From: Candidatus Kerfeldbacteria bacterium CG08_land_8_20_14_0_20_43_14
Lineage (GTDB): Bacteria > Patescibacteriota > Patescibacteriia > PEXW01
DNA: 11,143 nucleotides
Reading direction: 5' to 3'
NCBI GenBank assembly: GCA_002774575.1
Contig: PEXW01000002.1
Coordinates: forward strand, 12,653 to 23,795
Positions 1 to 7,143 of the stretch are shown here, one piece after another; the first letter of the stretch is position 1; each line of letters begins with the position of its first letter. The notes under the pieces are model-generated. The model had not been told where the DNA came from and searched no databases. It was given only the letters and a program-made list of their open reading frames with translations. The position numbers and the translations under genes are program-made.

Positions 1-388
1 TGTTTACGCTGCTTTGAAAACCGGTATTGGCCGTTAAATCCCGCAAAGCCTGAAACTCATCGACGAATTTTTGGTAAAGGCTGGGGAAATTTGAGGACAG
101 TTCATTCACTTGGCTTATCAGCGACGGAATTATCAAACCCAAAATCACAGCAATGGTGCCGAACAATAAAATATACAGCAGGATGACGCTCAAAGTCCTG
201 GGAATTTTTCGGGTGGCCATCTTATCAACCATCGGGTCCAGGGCAGTGGCCAAAACCAGAGCGACAATAAAAAGAACAAAAACCTCTCTTATTGCATAAG
301 CAAAAGCCAATAAAACGATGATTATTACCACCCTCAACATGGTTGAGGTGGAAATGTTCACTGAAAAACTTCCTGGGTTTTCTTGCAT
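1..388 (-). CDS. AI-2E family transporter, N-terminal part (cut by window edge)
   Basis: The first 129 residues of an integral membrane protein of the AI-2E/PerM-like family (PF01594); the rest lies beyond position 1. The family is named after an autoinducer-2 exporter, but members also include ion antiporters and many uncharacterised permeases, so the substrate is unknown. Visible parts are a short polar N-terminus, hydrophobic segments at about residues 19-34, 35-50 and 66-90, and the family signature between the second and third segments: ALDPMVDKM (residues 49-57) followed by RKIPRTLSVILLY (60-72). After the third segment comes the usual amphipathic stretch (SQVNELSSNFPSLYQKF). The ATG at 388 is the first in frame and sits 6 bases after a TATACT -10 box, suggesting a leaderless message. 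The gene follows the M16 protease by 26 bases on the same strand. The family call is confident; the function is not. Confidence 0.88.
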   Translation of the reverse strand, partial: MQENPGSFSVNISTSTMLRVVIIIVLLAFAYAIREVFVLFIVALVLATALDPMVDKMATRKIPRTLSVILLYILLFGTIAVILGLIIPSLISQVNELSSNFPSLYQKFVDEFQALRDLTANTGFQSSVN

Positions 389-394
389 GTTTTA

Positions 395-423
395 AGTATA
401 ACTATATTTGCTTTTTAGGGCAA
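395..423 (-). promoter_or_regulatory. Sigma70-type promoter for the AI-2E gene, leaderless
   Basis: Read on the minus strand, TTGCCC (418-423; 4 of 6 to consensus) is followed by a 17-base spacer and TATACT (395-400; 5 of 6). Only TAAAAC separates the -10 box from the ATG at 388, so transcription should begin at or next to the A of the start codon. The -35 box lies inside the last codons of the upstream M16 gene. It is inferred from sequence alone, but the boxes and spacing are good and the -10/ATG geometry recurs at 7980. Confidence 0.6.
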
Positions 424-1674
424 AAATTTGCTGAAAACTTTTTCATCTTTGTAAGGCCCGATAATCGCCAAATGAAATTTTGATTGATCTAAAAGCCTTT
501 TGGCCACGGCTTTGACCTCTGATAATTTCACCGCCTCAATCTCTTTTATCCGCTCAATGGCGGTTTTGATTTTTGGCATAAATAAGGCTTGTTTGCCCAG
601 CCAGCCGGCGATGTTTTCCGAATCTTCCAGATCCAGAATGAATTTGCCCTTAATATATTCCTTAGCACGCCGAAGTTCTTCGGGCTGGAATTCCCCTTTC
701 CGCATTTTGCCGACCTCATTTAAAATTGCTGGAATAGCTTGGTTAATCCGGTTTTTATCCAAGCCCGCCTGGATTTGAAAATGGCCAATGTCTTCATAAG
801 GGCTTAATCCCGCCCGGATAAAATAACACAAACCCAGCTTTTCCCTGATCTCAATGAACAGCCTGGAACTCATGTTTCCGCCGAGCATGATGGTTAACAA
901 TGAGAGGGCGTTCATTTCTTTGGCCGAGTACTTCAAGCCCGGCCCGCCGATTATCAGGTGAGATTGTTCAGTCTGCTTGTATCCAAGATGAACTCTGTTT
1001 GGATTGAACTTTTTTTGCGGTCTGAATTTTGGGATTCCTGGTTTTTTTGGGATTATGGAAAAATATTTTTTAACCAGTTGATTTAAATTCTTTGGCACAT
1101 TTCCGGCGATAACCACCCAAGTATTCGAACCAGCATAAAAACGATCTTTATAATTCAGAATTTTCTGGCGATCCATCTTGGCAATCCCCTCTTTTTTGCC
1201 GGCAATGTTCCAGCCCAAGGGCGTGTCGCCGTACAGCCCACTCTCAAAAACATCCTCAATGTGAGCCATAGGGTTGTCTTCGTACATATTTATCTCCTCG
1301 ATTATCACACCTCGTTCCCGATCCAATTCTTTGGCGTCGAATTTGGAATTTACCAAAAGGTCCGAAAGCATGTCCAAAGCCAGATCAAGATGCTGGTAAT
1401 TAACCTTGATGTAATAACCGGTCTGATCTTTGGAAGTAAATGCGTTGTATTCCGCCCCGATTCCATCAAGCTCTTTGGAAATCGTCAAAGTGTCCGGCCT
1501 TCGCTTTGTGCCTTTGAACATCATGTGCTCCAAAAAATGCGAAGCGCCGTTCAATTCCTGGGTTTCACAGCGGGAACCGACCTTAACAAAAACCATGACA
1601 GTAACTGCCTGAGTTTCTTTCAGGGATGAAACCAAAACTTTAACGCCATTAACTAAAGAAAAAGCCTTAAACAT
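415..1674 (-). CDS. M16B family zinc metallopeptidase (processing-peptidase-like)
   Basis: A 419-residue zinc protease of the M16 (pitrilysin/mitochondrial processing peptidase) family, about the usual length of a bacterial M16B subunit with two domains. The inverted zinc motif HxxEH is HFLEH at residues 46-50 (H46 and H50 bind zinc, E49 is the catalytic base). The third zinc ligand is in VIIEEINMYEDNP (E126 or E127). The C-terminal domain carries GGNMSSRLFIEIREKLGLCY (266-284), including the R277 and Y284 pair that contacts substrate backbone in this family. A catalytic motif plus the R/Y pair in one chain fits an active homodimer such as the B. subtilis YmxG type. There is no signal peptide, so it is probably cytosolic, degrading or trimming peptides. 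It lies 27 bases after the HAD gene in the same orientation. The ATG at 1674 has no Shine-Dalgarno; an AT-rich TAAAAT (1683-1688) 8 bases upstream could be a -10 box, but no matching -35 is seen. Confidence 0.95.
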   Translation of the reverse strand: MFKAFSLVNGVKVLVSSLKETQAVTVMVFVKVGSRCETQELNGASHFLEHMMFKGTKRRPDTLTISKELDGIGAEYNAFTSKDQTGYYIKVNYQHLDLALDMLSDLLVNSKFDAKELDRERGVIIEEINMYEDNPMAHIEDVFESGLYGDTPLGWNIAGKKEGIAKMDRQKILNYKDRFYAGSNTWVVIAGNVPKNLNQLVKKYFSIIPKKPGIPKFRPQKKFNPNRVHLGYKQTEQSHLIIGGPGLKYSAKEMNALSLLTIMLGGNMSSRLFIEIREKLGLCYFIRAGLSPYEDIGHFQIQAGLDKNRINQAIPAILNEVGKMRKGEFQPEELRRAKEYIKGKFILDLEDSENIAGWLGKQALFMPKIKTAIERIKEIEAVKLSEVKAVAKRLLDQSKFHLAIIGPYKDEKVFSKFLP

Positions 1675-1701
1675 ATGGGCTTATTTTAACACAAATTAAG
1701 G

Positions 1702-2526
1702 TTAATATTTATTCCTGATAATTCTGGCAATGGCCTCGGCCACCCCATCCTGGTCCCAGGCTGAAACTACATAATCAGCCGCCCTCTCGACTTCGGCCGG
1801 CGCGTTTTTTACCGCGAAAGAAACCCCAGCGGCTTTCAGCATTGGAATGTCGTTGTAGCCGTCGCCGATGGCCGCGGTCTGTCCCATATCCAGTCCATAA
1901 TGTTCGGCCAATTTTTTCAAAGCAAGGCCTTTGTTAACATGCGGATGCAAAAATTCCAGCAAGTTATTGCGGGTCCGGGTAATATACAGTCTTCGGCCGA
2001 ATTTTTTGCGCGCGATCTTTGCCAGGCTTACTATTTTTTCCGGATGCGCCACGAACATAATTTTAATGGGTGGATGGCTAAAGGGGAAAGTCAACAGATT
2101 TACCAGGCTTATCTGTCTGACCTGTTCGATTTTATCCAGATATTCTTTGCCATATTTGTCCAAAGGCCTTTGAAAAAAAACCGTGTCATGATCCAAAACA
2201 TAAACGCATATTTGAATCTTATGCTTTAAACCAAACTTGATAATATCCAGATAATATTGCGGTGGCATGGTCTGGGCAGCCAGTCTTTTGCTTTTGCCAC
2301 GCAACAGAGCGCCTTGAAAACATGCCAATGTGTGCTTTAAGCCTAATTTTAAGGCAAACGGAAGGGTGGTGGTAAAAGTCCTGCCAGTTGCTAATGTCAC
2401 CTTAATTCCGGCTCTTATGGCCTGGCGAATGGCCAGCTGATTTTTCTGAGAAACTTTAAGATCCGGGCCGATGAGAGTATCGTCCAGATCTATGAGTAAT
2501 AATTTAATTTTGGCTCTTTTGGTCAT
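1702..2526 (-). CDS. Cof-type HAD-superfamily phosphatase
   Basis: A 274-residue haloacid-dehalogenase hydrolase of the Cof/IIB subfamily, which dephosphorylates small metabolites (sugar phosphates, nucleotides, cofactors such as PLP or FMN precursors) in the cytosol. Motif I is DLDDT (D13 nucleophile, D15 acid/base). Motif II is TLATGR (T47). Motif III is the lysine K199 in HVNKGLAL. Motif IV is GDGYND (221-226) with Mg-binding D222 and D226. Between motifs II and III lies a large alpha/beta cap of about 110 residues, as in type IIB members. The length is normal and all catalytic residues are present; the substrate cannot be read from sequence. Its ATG overlaps the TGA of the upstream DUF3048 gene (ATGA, 2523-2526), so translation is probably coupled and the two are co-transcribed. 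Confidence 0.95.
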   Translation of the reverse strand: MTKRAKIKLLLIDLDDTLIGPDLKVSQKNQLAIRQAIRAGIKVTLATGRTFTTTLPFALKLGLKHTLACFQGALLRGKSKRLAAQTMPPQYYLDIIKFGLKHKIQICVYVLDHDTVFFQRPLDKYGKEYLDKIEQVRQISLVNLLTFPFSHPPIKIMFVAHPEKIVSLAKIARKKFGRRLYITRTRNNLLEFLHPHVNKGLALKKLAEHYGLDMGQTAAIGDGYNDIPMLKAAGVSFAVKNAPAEVERAADYVVSAWDQDGVAEAIARIIRNKY

Positions 2527-3746
2527 TCAATAACCACTTTGCGTCCTTCTGGCAAAACTTCAATCCAGGTATTGCCTGGCTGGAACTTCACTTCTGTACC
2601 ATCGGCCAGGCTGAAAATTGTTCTTGAGCTTGCGTCTGTCTTGGTCCAGGTCGCCTCAAAAACTTTCCCGTTTTGAAAAATTTTGGCCTTGCCAGTGTCG
2701 GTTACTTTCATGGTCAACCGGCCTTTTTCCCCCACCATAATATTGTTGGAGATGGTTTGAATAATTAAATTTTTTACTTTTATCTGCGCTTTGGTCAAAC
2801 GATCCTCTTGGCTGACCCCGGCTTGGCTGCGGAGGTAGGTTTGGCTGGCTGAATCATAGGCATAAGAAACTTCCGAACTTTTGGCACTGCCGCTAAAATT
2901 TATTTTGACTTTATTTGCAGCTGTCGCCGTGGCAGGCAGAACATCCGTTGGCAGAGCAAATTGCCAAGAAATAATATCCACATCGGAAATTTTTAGCTTA
3001 TTCGCCACGGTCGTAACATACATAGCATTCGAGGAAGTGTACAAATTATGAGGTGCCGGCCTGGTCTTGTCTCGGTAAAATGCTTTGGCCGAATTGCCTA
3101 TGCCGTTAATATCGTGAATGCGGTTTTTGACAATTTCTCCCAGAGCCTCTGGTGATCCCCCGGCATGTGCATAGGCCGCGTCATATTCGGCCAGCCAATC
3201 TAAAAAGTAAGGCCGCGCTGATCTGACTGGCCCGATTTGGGAAATCTCGCCATGATCAAAAATCGCCATAAAGCGGGTAATACCGCCTTCGACCAAAGCT
3301 TCATAAACCACCGAGGCTGATTGCAAGCCTGATTGCGGCCTGGCCGGTGAAGCATTGTCAATCATCACGGCGACCGGATAATAATGGCCCATATCAAATC
3401 TATCGCCGCCGACTAAATCAGGAAGGTCTGGATTCACCTTAACCGGCTGGCTGTTATCCAGCGAAACATTAGTGTTGGCGTCATCGGTCTTGGGTGACAA
3501 AACATAGTAACCTATGCCCGTAATAATCAAGGCAATGGCAACGCCGCCTAAGGCCAGGTATAGCCAGCGAGTCCAATTATTTTTTACCTCTGTTTTATCA
3601 GTAGATTTTTTCTTGACATCGGCTTTTTTGCCCTTATTTTCAGCTTCTGATTCCACTAAAACCGGCTTTTCAATCTTTTCAGACTCTGCTTCATTGGCAG
3701 AAGGCTTTTTGGAACTATTTTTTTCAGGTGTTGATTTTGGTGGCAT
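2523..3746 (-). CDS. DUF3048 domain membrane-anchored protein (YerB-like), copy 1
   Basis: A 407-residue protein of the DUF3048/YerB family, whose biochemical function is not established. Layout: a charged, low-complexity Lys/Glu/Ser N-terminus (1-58), one transmembrane helix (about 61-83), a polar linker to about 108, then the DUF3048 domain. Family blocks are RPQSGL (136-141), VVYEALVEGGITRF (146-159), GPVRSARPYF (172-181), HAGGSP (194-199) and the RPAPHNLYTS block (229-238), followed by a C-terminal beta domain ending in GNTWIEVLP. The N-terminus is positive just before the helix, so the domain should face the outside of the cell. In Firmicutes the family is usually lipoprotein-anchored; here a helix replaces the lipobox. 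It stops with TGA overlapping the HAD start. It is a tandem paralogue of the next gene upstream, 31 bases away. Confidence 0.92.
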   Translation of the reverse strand: MPPKSTPEKNSSKKPSANEAESEKIEKPVLVESEAENKGKKADVKKKSTDKTEVKNNWTRWLYLALGGVAIALIITGIGYYVLSPKTDDANTNVSLDNSQPVKVNPDLPDLVGGDRFDMGHYYPVAVMIDNASPARPQSGLQSASVVYEALVEGGITRFMAIFDHGEISQIGPVRSARPYFLDWLAEYDAAYAHAGGSPEALGEIVKNRIHDINGIGNSAKAFYRDKTRPAPHNLYTSSNAMYVTTVANKLKISDVDIISWQFALPTDVLPATATAANKVKINFSGSAKSSEVSYAYDSASQTYLRSQAGVSQEDRLTKAQIKVKNLIIQTISNNIMVGEKGRLTMKVTDTGKAKIFQNGKVFEATWTKTDASSRTIFSLADGTEVKFQPGNTWIEVLPEGRKVVIE

Positions 3747-3777
3747 GGGGTATCTTGGTTAATGCTAAGACTTAAAA

Positions 3778-4842
3778 TTAATAAGAAATGTTTTTTTCAG
3801 GCACATCCACAACTTCTACCCAGGTATGGCCGCGGTTAAGTTTTATGACCGCGCCCTCGCTGTTTAAAAATTGCAATCGGCTTTCGGGTGAAATTTTTTT
3901 CCAAGTGCCGGTAATTGCTTGACCATCTTCAAAAATAATCAATTTGCCTTCGCCAACTACGGTTATATTCCGTCGAAGCTCATCAAAAAGAGTCGAACTG
4001 GTAAACATCACAGCCACATTTTTCGGAGCAATTTTGGCATTATTGTTTTTATCAATTGACACTACTCCGCCCTGACTGCGAGTATAAGAATTTTGCGCTT
4101 TATCATAACTATATTCCACGCGATAAGAGGAGGTGGAAAAATCAATTTTAATACTTTTTTGCGACGGTGCTACAACTGGCGAATCTTCCTTAAACTGCCA
4201 GCTTTCGTAAGTCCCACGGTCTTTGATTTTCATGGCTTCCCGGCCAAATTGCATTTTTTGCAAATTGGAAAATAAAGAATGCTCGTATGCCAGCCCTGGA
4301 ATCCGAAAAAAATTGTAAGGTTTAAAAAACTGGTCAAAATCCAAAATTGCCGTGTTTTTTATTTCCTCTAAACCTTGGGGGGAACCGCCGGCATGAACAT
4401 AAAGACAATTGTATTCCCTGGCTAAATCAACAAAATAAGGCCTAGCTGACCTGACTGGGCCGAATTCCATTTCACCGTTAACCGAGAAAATCACCAAAAA
4501 CCGGGTGATCCCGCCTTCGGCTAAGGCTTCGTAAACCACACCAGCTTGGCTTAAACCGCTTTGCGGACGAACACTGGAATGGTTCTCTATCATTACGCAA
4601 AGCGGAAATAAATTGGCTTTTTCACTCTCAACAACTACTCCATCAAGCACTCTTGGCAATGACTCGGTTATTCTTTTTGGCTTACCCGCGCCAAGTAAAC
4701 CGTCCGATTTCCCATACATTAAATATCCACCGACCAGAATCAAAATTACAGCCGCAACGCCACCAATAATTATCCATGGCCAGCGATTTTTTCTTTTCCC
4801 AAAAGTATAATCTTTCGGGCTATCGATTAATTTTTCCCCCAT
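3778..4842 (-). CDS. DUF3048 domain membrane-anchored protein (YerB-like), copy 2
   Basis: A 354-residue paralogue of the following gene: short basic N-terminus, one transmembrane helix (about 22-43), then the DUF3048 domain with RPQSGL (92-97), VVYEALAEGGITRF (102-115), GPVRSARPYF (128-137) and HAGGSP (150-155), ending in GHTWVEV. I chose the ATG at 4842. The frame is open to an ATG at 4941, but that extension would overlap the bL25 gene by 89 bases and encodes only an out-of-frame, Lys/Arg-rich reading of the bL25 acidic tail. The chosen start lies 10 bases after the bL25 stop. It differs from its neighbour at the block that reads PAPHN there: here it is GLAYEHSLFS (183-192), so a histidine remains but the flanking residues changed. 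The pair may have diverged in ligand or partner. Molecular function is unknown. Confidence 0.9.
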   Translation of the reverse strand: MGEKLIDSPKDYTFGKRKNRWPWIIIGGVAAVILILVGGYLMYGKSDGLLGAGKPKRITESLPRVLDGVVVESEKANLFPLCVMIENHSSVRPQSGLSQAGVVYEALAEGGITRFLVIFSVNGEMEFGPVRSARPYFVDLAREYNCLYVHAGGSPQGLEEIKNTAILDFDQFFKPYNFFRIPGLAYEHSLFSNLQKMQFGREAMKIKDRGTYESWQFKEDSPVVAPSQKSIKIDFSTSSYRVEYSYDKAQNSYTRSQGGVVSIDKNNNAKIAPKNVAVMFTSSTLFDELRRNITVVGEGKLIIFEDGQAITGTWKKISPESRLQFLNSEGAVIKLNRGHTWVEVVDVPEKNISY

Positions 4843-4852
4843 AAATTTTGAT

Positions 4853-5557
4853 TTATTTCCTGTCTGGTTTGGACTCGGCTTTCTTCGCTTCTGGAGCTGC
4901 TGCCTCAACTTCAACTTCCTCTTCTTTCTTTTCTTTTTCAACTTTAGTTACGGCTTCAACATTCTCCTCGACTTTCTCATCCAATGCCTTTAATTCTTCT
5001 TCGCTTCTAGGCGGTTCAACCAGTACCAAAACCTCTTCTGGCTTAGCCAAAATTTCCACGCCTTTTGGCACCTTAATGTCGGCAATGGTAATGTGCGCGT
5101 CAAAATCCACCAACGATGAAATATCAACCTGAATGTCCGAAGGCAAATCCCCCGGCAGACAGCGAATCGGCAGATTTGAAAGATTTTTTACTAAAATGCC
5201 GCCCATTTCCTTAATCGCTTTGGATTCGCCGATATAATTCAACGGCACATCGTGGCTGATTTTCTCGTCCATACGGATTTGATACAAATCCACATGCAAA
5301 ATATCGCTGGTTGTTGGATGACGGTCTATCGCTTGAATCAATGCCTTGAACGTTCTCCCGCCTTCAACTTCGACATCTATGATGGTGGATTCACCAATTT
5401 GATGGTAGATTTTCTCAAAAATCTTCTTAGCCAATGACAGATTTTGGCTTTTGATGCCGTGACCGTACAATACCGCCGGAATCATCCCGTCTTGGCGAAG
5501 AGCTTTTCTGGCTTTTTTACTGGTCTCCCGGAGCTTTGCTTGAAGAAAAAAATTCAT
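4853..5557 (-). CDS. rplY: Large-subunit ribosomal protein bL25 (Ctc form) with acidic tail
   Basis: A 234-residue bL25 of the long Ctc type. Residues 1-92 are the 5S rRNA-binding domain, with the family signature KKARKALRQDGMIPAVLYG (14-32) and DILHVDLYQI (85-94). Residues about 93-183 are the TL5/CTC C-terminal beta domain, with HDVPLNYIGES (102-112), GGILVKNL (119-126) and LPSDIQVDISSL (138-149). Residues 184-234 form a Glu/Lys/Ala-rich, probably disordered tail, common in this family and variable in length. The protein binds 5S rRNA in the central protuberance of the 50S subunit. The ATG at 5557 gives the expected family N-terminus. A promoter is visible upstream. The gene heads a closely spaced series with the DUF3048, HAD and M16 genes; the link between a ribosomal protein and these genes may only be co-transcription. 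Confidence 0.96.
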   Translation of the reverse strand: MNFFLQAKLRETSKKARKALRQDGMIPAVLYGHGIKSQNLSLAKKIFEKIYHQIGESTIIDVEVEGGRTFKALIQAIDRHPTTSDILHVDLYQIRMDEKISHDVPLNYIGESKAIKEMGGILVKNLSNLPIRCLPGDLPSDIQVDISSLVDFDAHITIADIKVPKGVEILAKPEEVLVLVEPPRSEEELKALDEKVEENVEAVTKVEKEKKEEEVEVEAAAPEAKKAESKPDRK

Positions 5558-5580
5558 AACTTTCGAATTTCTATAAAAAT

Positions 5581-5609
5581 AAAATAGTTAATCCTTCAGC
5601 CTTTTTCAA
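5581..5609 (-). promoter_or_regulatory. Probable promoter for the bL25 gene
   Basis: On the minus strand TTGAAA (5604-5609; 4-5 of 6 to TTGACA) is followed by 17 bases and TATTTT (5581-5586; 4 of 6). Transcription would start near 5574, leaving a leader of about 17 bases before the ATG at 5557, with no Shine-Dalgarno in it. It sits in the 101-base gap after the zinc-ribbon gene. An alternative, weaker pair (TTGCGC, 17 bases, TAGATT) lies farther upstream in the same gap. Confidence 0.45.
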
Positions 5610-5658
5610 GGCCTTCCTTAATCTAAACGAAATTTATTGTTCGCGCAATGCCTACGGC

Positions 5659-5973
5659 TTAAAGCTGGTTATGCAGCTCTAAAACATCATTTACACTAAT
5701 TGGCTCTTTGCGGCCGAATTTAATGACATCCTTTTGGTTCAAATCCGTGATTAATTCCAAAGTTTTAACCTCGCTGTTTTGAACTGAAATTAAGGCCAGG
5801 ATTGCTGTCTGGCATTTTTGACAAACAATATGCAGCAAATAGCGCTCCTCCTGCGCACCAATTTCATGGACAGACCAGGGGTCATACGGCGATTTACAGA
5901 CACTGCATGTGCCAAAGCAATCCGAGCTCGATCGGATATCAAAACCAGGACGCATTGTTGGAATAAATTTCAT
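5659..5973 (-). CDS. Small zinc-ribbon protein of unknown function
   Basis: A 104-residue protein that I do not recognise. It has two metal-binding knuckles: C19-x3-C23-x2-C26 (DCFGTCSVC) and H48-x2-C51-x2-C54 (HIVCQKC), with H36 between them. Two CxxC pairs 24 residues apart fit one structural zinc ribbon. The region after residue 56 is predicted to be a short beta segment (TAILALISVQ) and a soluble C-terminus; no membrane segment or signal is seen. The ribbon could bind nucleic acid or protein. The start could be M1 (5973) or M7 (5955); M1 is preferred because it lies about 17 bases from the predicted transcription start, but neither has a Shine-Dalgarno. It is flanked by rodA and bL25, but its own promoter and the promoter after it suggest a single-gene unit. 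Confidence 0.75.
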   Translation of the reverse strand: MKFIPTMRPGFDIRSSSDCFGTCSVCKSPYDPWSVHEIGAQEERYLLHIVCQKCQTAILALISVQNSEVKTLELITDLNQKDVIKFGRKEPISVNDVLELHNQL

Positions 5974-5997
5974 CGTAATGTTCGGAAATGTAAAAAG

Positions 5998-6026
5998 ATT
6001 ATGACACTCTTTTTTAGTATCGTCAA
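5998..6026 (-). promoter_or_regulatory. Strong sigma70-type promoter for the zinc-ribbon gene
   Basis: On the minus strand TTGACG (6021-6026; 5 of 6) is followed by exactly 17 bases and CATAAT (5998-6003; 5 of 6), the best consensus match in the window. It begins only 4 bases after the rodA stop codon. The predicted transcription start is near 5991, leaving a leader of about 18 bases to the ATG at 5973. The leader contains no Shine-Dalgarno sequence. Confidence 0.65.
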
Positions 6027-6030
6027 GAAA

Positions 6031-7137
6031 TTATGTTGTGGTCCTGGCCCTCAAGAAAACGCTTTGCATCAACCCAATGCTAATTAAGCCCGCGATCAAA
6101 GAGCTACCTCCGGCGCTGACTAATGGCAAAGGCACCCCGGTAACCGGCAACAAGCCCATATTCATGCCCACATTAATAAACATCTGGACAGCGAACCAAA
6201 TACCTATTCCGGCCGACAAAAATGAGCCAAAGTCTTCCTTGGATTTACCGGCGATAATAATCGACCTGACCAGAAGCCCGCCAAAGGCGATCAACATCAA
6301 TCCAGCGCCAAAAAAGCCAAACTCTTCGGCAAAAACCGAAAAGATAAAATCTGTTTGCTGTTCTGGCAAAAAGTTAAGCTGACTTTGGGTGCCCTGACCA
6401 AACCCCCGGCCAAAAAACTGGCCAGAGCCAATGGCAATCATGGACTGGGTTACATTATAACCTCTATTCAGCGGGTCACTACCGGGATGGAATAAAACCT
6501 GGATTCGATCTTTTTGGTAGGTTTGAAGCAGAAAAAAATAAGACATTACTCCCGCGGTCAACAAGATCAAAAAAAGAATTGCCAGCTGTTTTAGTTTAAT
6601 GTTGGCCATCAACAGCAAACCAATATAAATAGCCAGAATAATCACCGCTGAACCCAAATCTGGCTGGCGCATAATTAATACCAACAAAACCAGCATGAAT
6701 ACCCCAGAAATAGCCAGGTGGCGCCACTGATTAAAGGCCCTGGCATATCTGGATAAATAAGATCCAAAGGCGATTATCCATAAAAGCTTAATCAGTTCAA
6801 CAGGTTGAAAGCTGATGCCGGCAAATACAAACCAACCAGTCGTGTTATTAATAGTTTTGCCAAAAAATAAAACTCCGATTAATAAAACCAAAGCTAGCAG
6901 ATAAATATAGGAACTGTAGCCTCTTAAAACCCGGTAGTCAAAAAAAATCACGAAAAAGGAGATAAAAGCTCCGATGCCAAAAAAAATAAGCTGGCGGAAA
7001 AAAACCGACCATTCTGGCGGAGACTTGGCGACAGTAACGCTAGCCAAAGTTACCAGCCCAAAAAGCAACAACAAAATTGTTGCCGAGAGTAAAAGCCAGT
7101 CAATTTGCCGAAATGCCCGGAAAGATAATCTTGCCAT
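6031..7137 (-). CDS. rodA: RodA, SEDS-family peptidoglycan glycosyltransferase
   Basis: A 368-residue polytopic membrane protein of the SEDS family. RodA polymerises lipid II into glycan strands during lateral wall growth, working with a class B penicillin-binding protein. About ten hydrophobic segments are visible. Family motifs are GWFVFAGISFQPVEL (101-115), RQPDLGSA (157-164), NRGYNVTQSMIAIGSGQFFG (224-243), the FLPEQQTDFIFSV block (257-269) whose D263 matches the catalytic aspartate D262 of E. coli RodA, and the C-terminal PVTGVPLPLVSAGGSSL. The FLPEQ.TDFIF wording and the presence of only about 10 residues before the first helix favour RodA over FtsW. It starts 6 bases after the stop of the upstream membrane protein, so the two are almost certainly co-transcribed from the divergent promoter at about 8000. 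No cognate penicillin-binding protein gene is in the window. Confidence 0.95.
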   Translation of the reverse strand: MARLSFRAFRQIDWLLLSATILLLLFGLVTLASVTVAKSPPEWSVFFRQLIFFGIGAFISFFVIFFDYRVLRGYSSYIYLLALVLLIGVLFFGKTINNTTGWFVFAGISFQPVELIKLLWIIAFGSYLSRYARAFNQWRHLAISGVFMLVLLVLIMRQPDLGSAVIILAIYIGLLLMANIKLKQLAILFLILLTAGVMSYFFLLQTYQKDRIQVLFHPGSDPLNRGYNVTQSMIAIGSGQFFGRGFGQGTQSQLNFLPEQQTDFIFSVFAEEFGFFGAGLMLIAFGGLLVRSIIIAGKSKEDFGSFLSAGIGIWFAVQMFINVGMNMGLLPVTGVPLPLVSAGGSSLIAGLISIGLMQSVFLRARTTT

Positions 7138-7143
7138 TCAATT

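Noticed and set aside
1261..1629. Open frame of 122 codons on the plus strand opposite the M16 protease
   Set aside because: It is antisense to the conserved zinc-motif region of the protease and shows no family resemblance or start signals.
1683..1711. TAAAAT eight bases before the M16 start, considered as another leaderless promoter
   Set aside because: No -35-like sequence is found 16 to 18 bases upstream, and the 27-base gap is AT-rich, so the match is likely by chance or read-through serves the gene.
2523..2526. Possible reassignment of TGA to glycine (as in Gracilibacteria/Absconditabacteria)
   Set aside because: TGA ends the first DUF3048 protein just after the family's normal C-terminal strand and overlaps the ATG of an intact HAD gene; no other frame needs TGA as a sense codon.
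4848..5132. Ser/Thr-rich 94-codon frame on the plus strand
   Set aside because: It is the antisense of the Glu/Lys-rich bL25 tail; the low-complexity composition is a mirror of those codons.
5599..5612. Hairpin GCCTT-TTTC-AAGGC between the zinc-ribbon gene and bL25, considered as a terminator
   Set aside because: The stem has only 5 base pairs, no U-tract follows it directly on the minus strand, and it overlaps the bL25 -35 box. It may be chance.
5991..6020. Imperfect hairpin after rodA (GATACT / AGTGTC on the minus strand) with a short T run downstream
   Set aside because: The stem is six pairs including a G-T wobble and lies between the -35 and -10 boxes of the zinc-ribbon promoter; too weak to call as a terminator.
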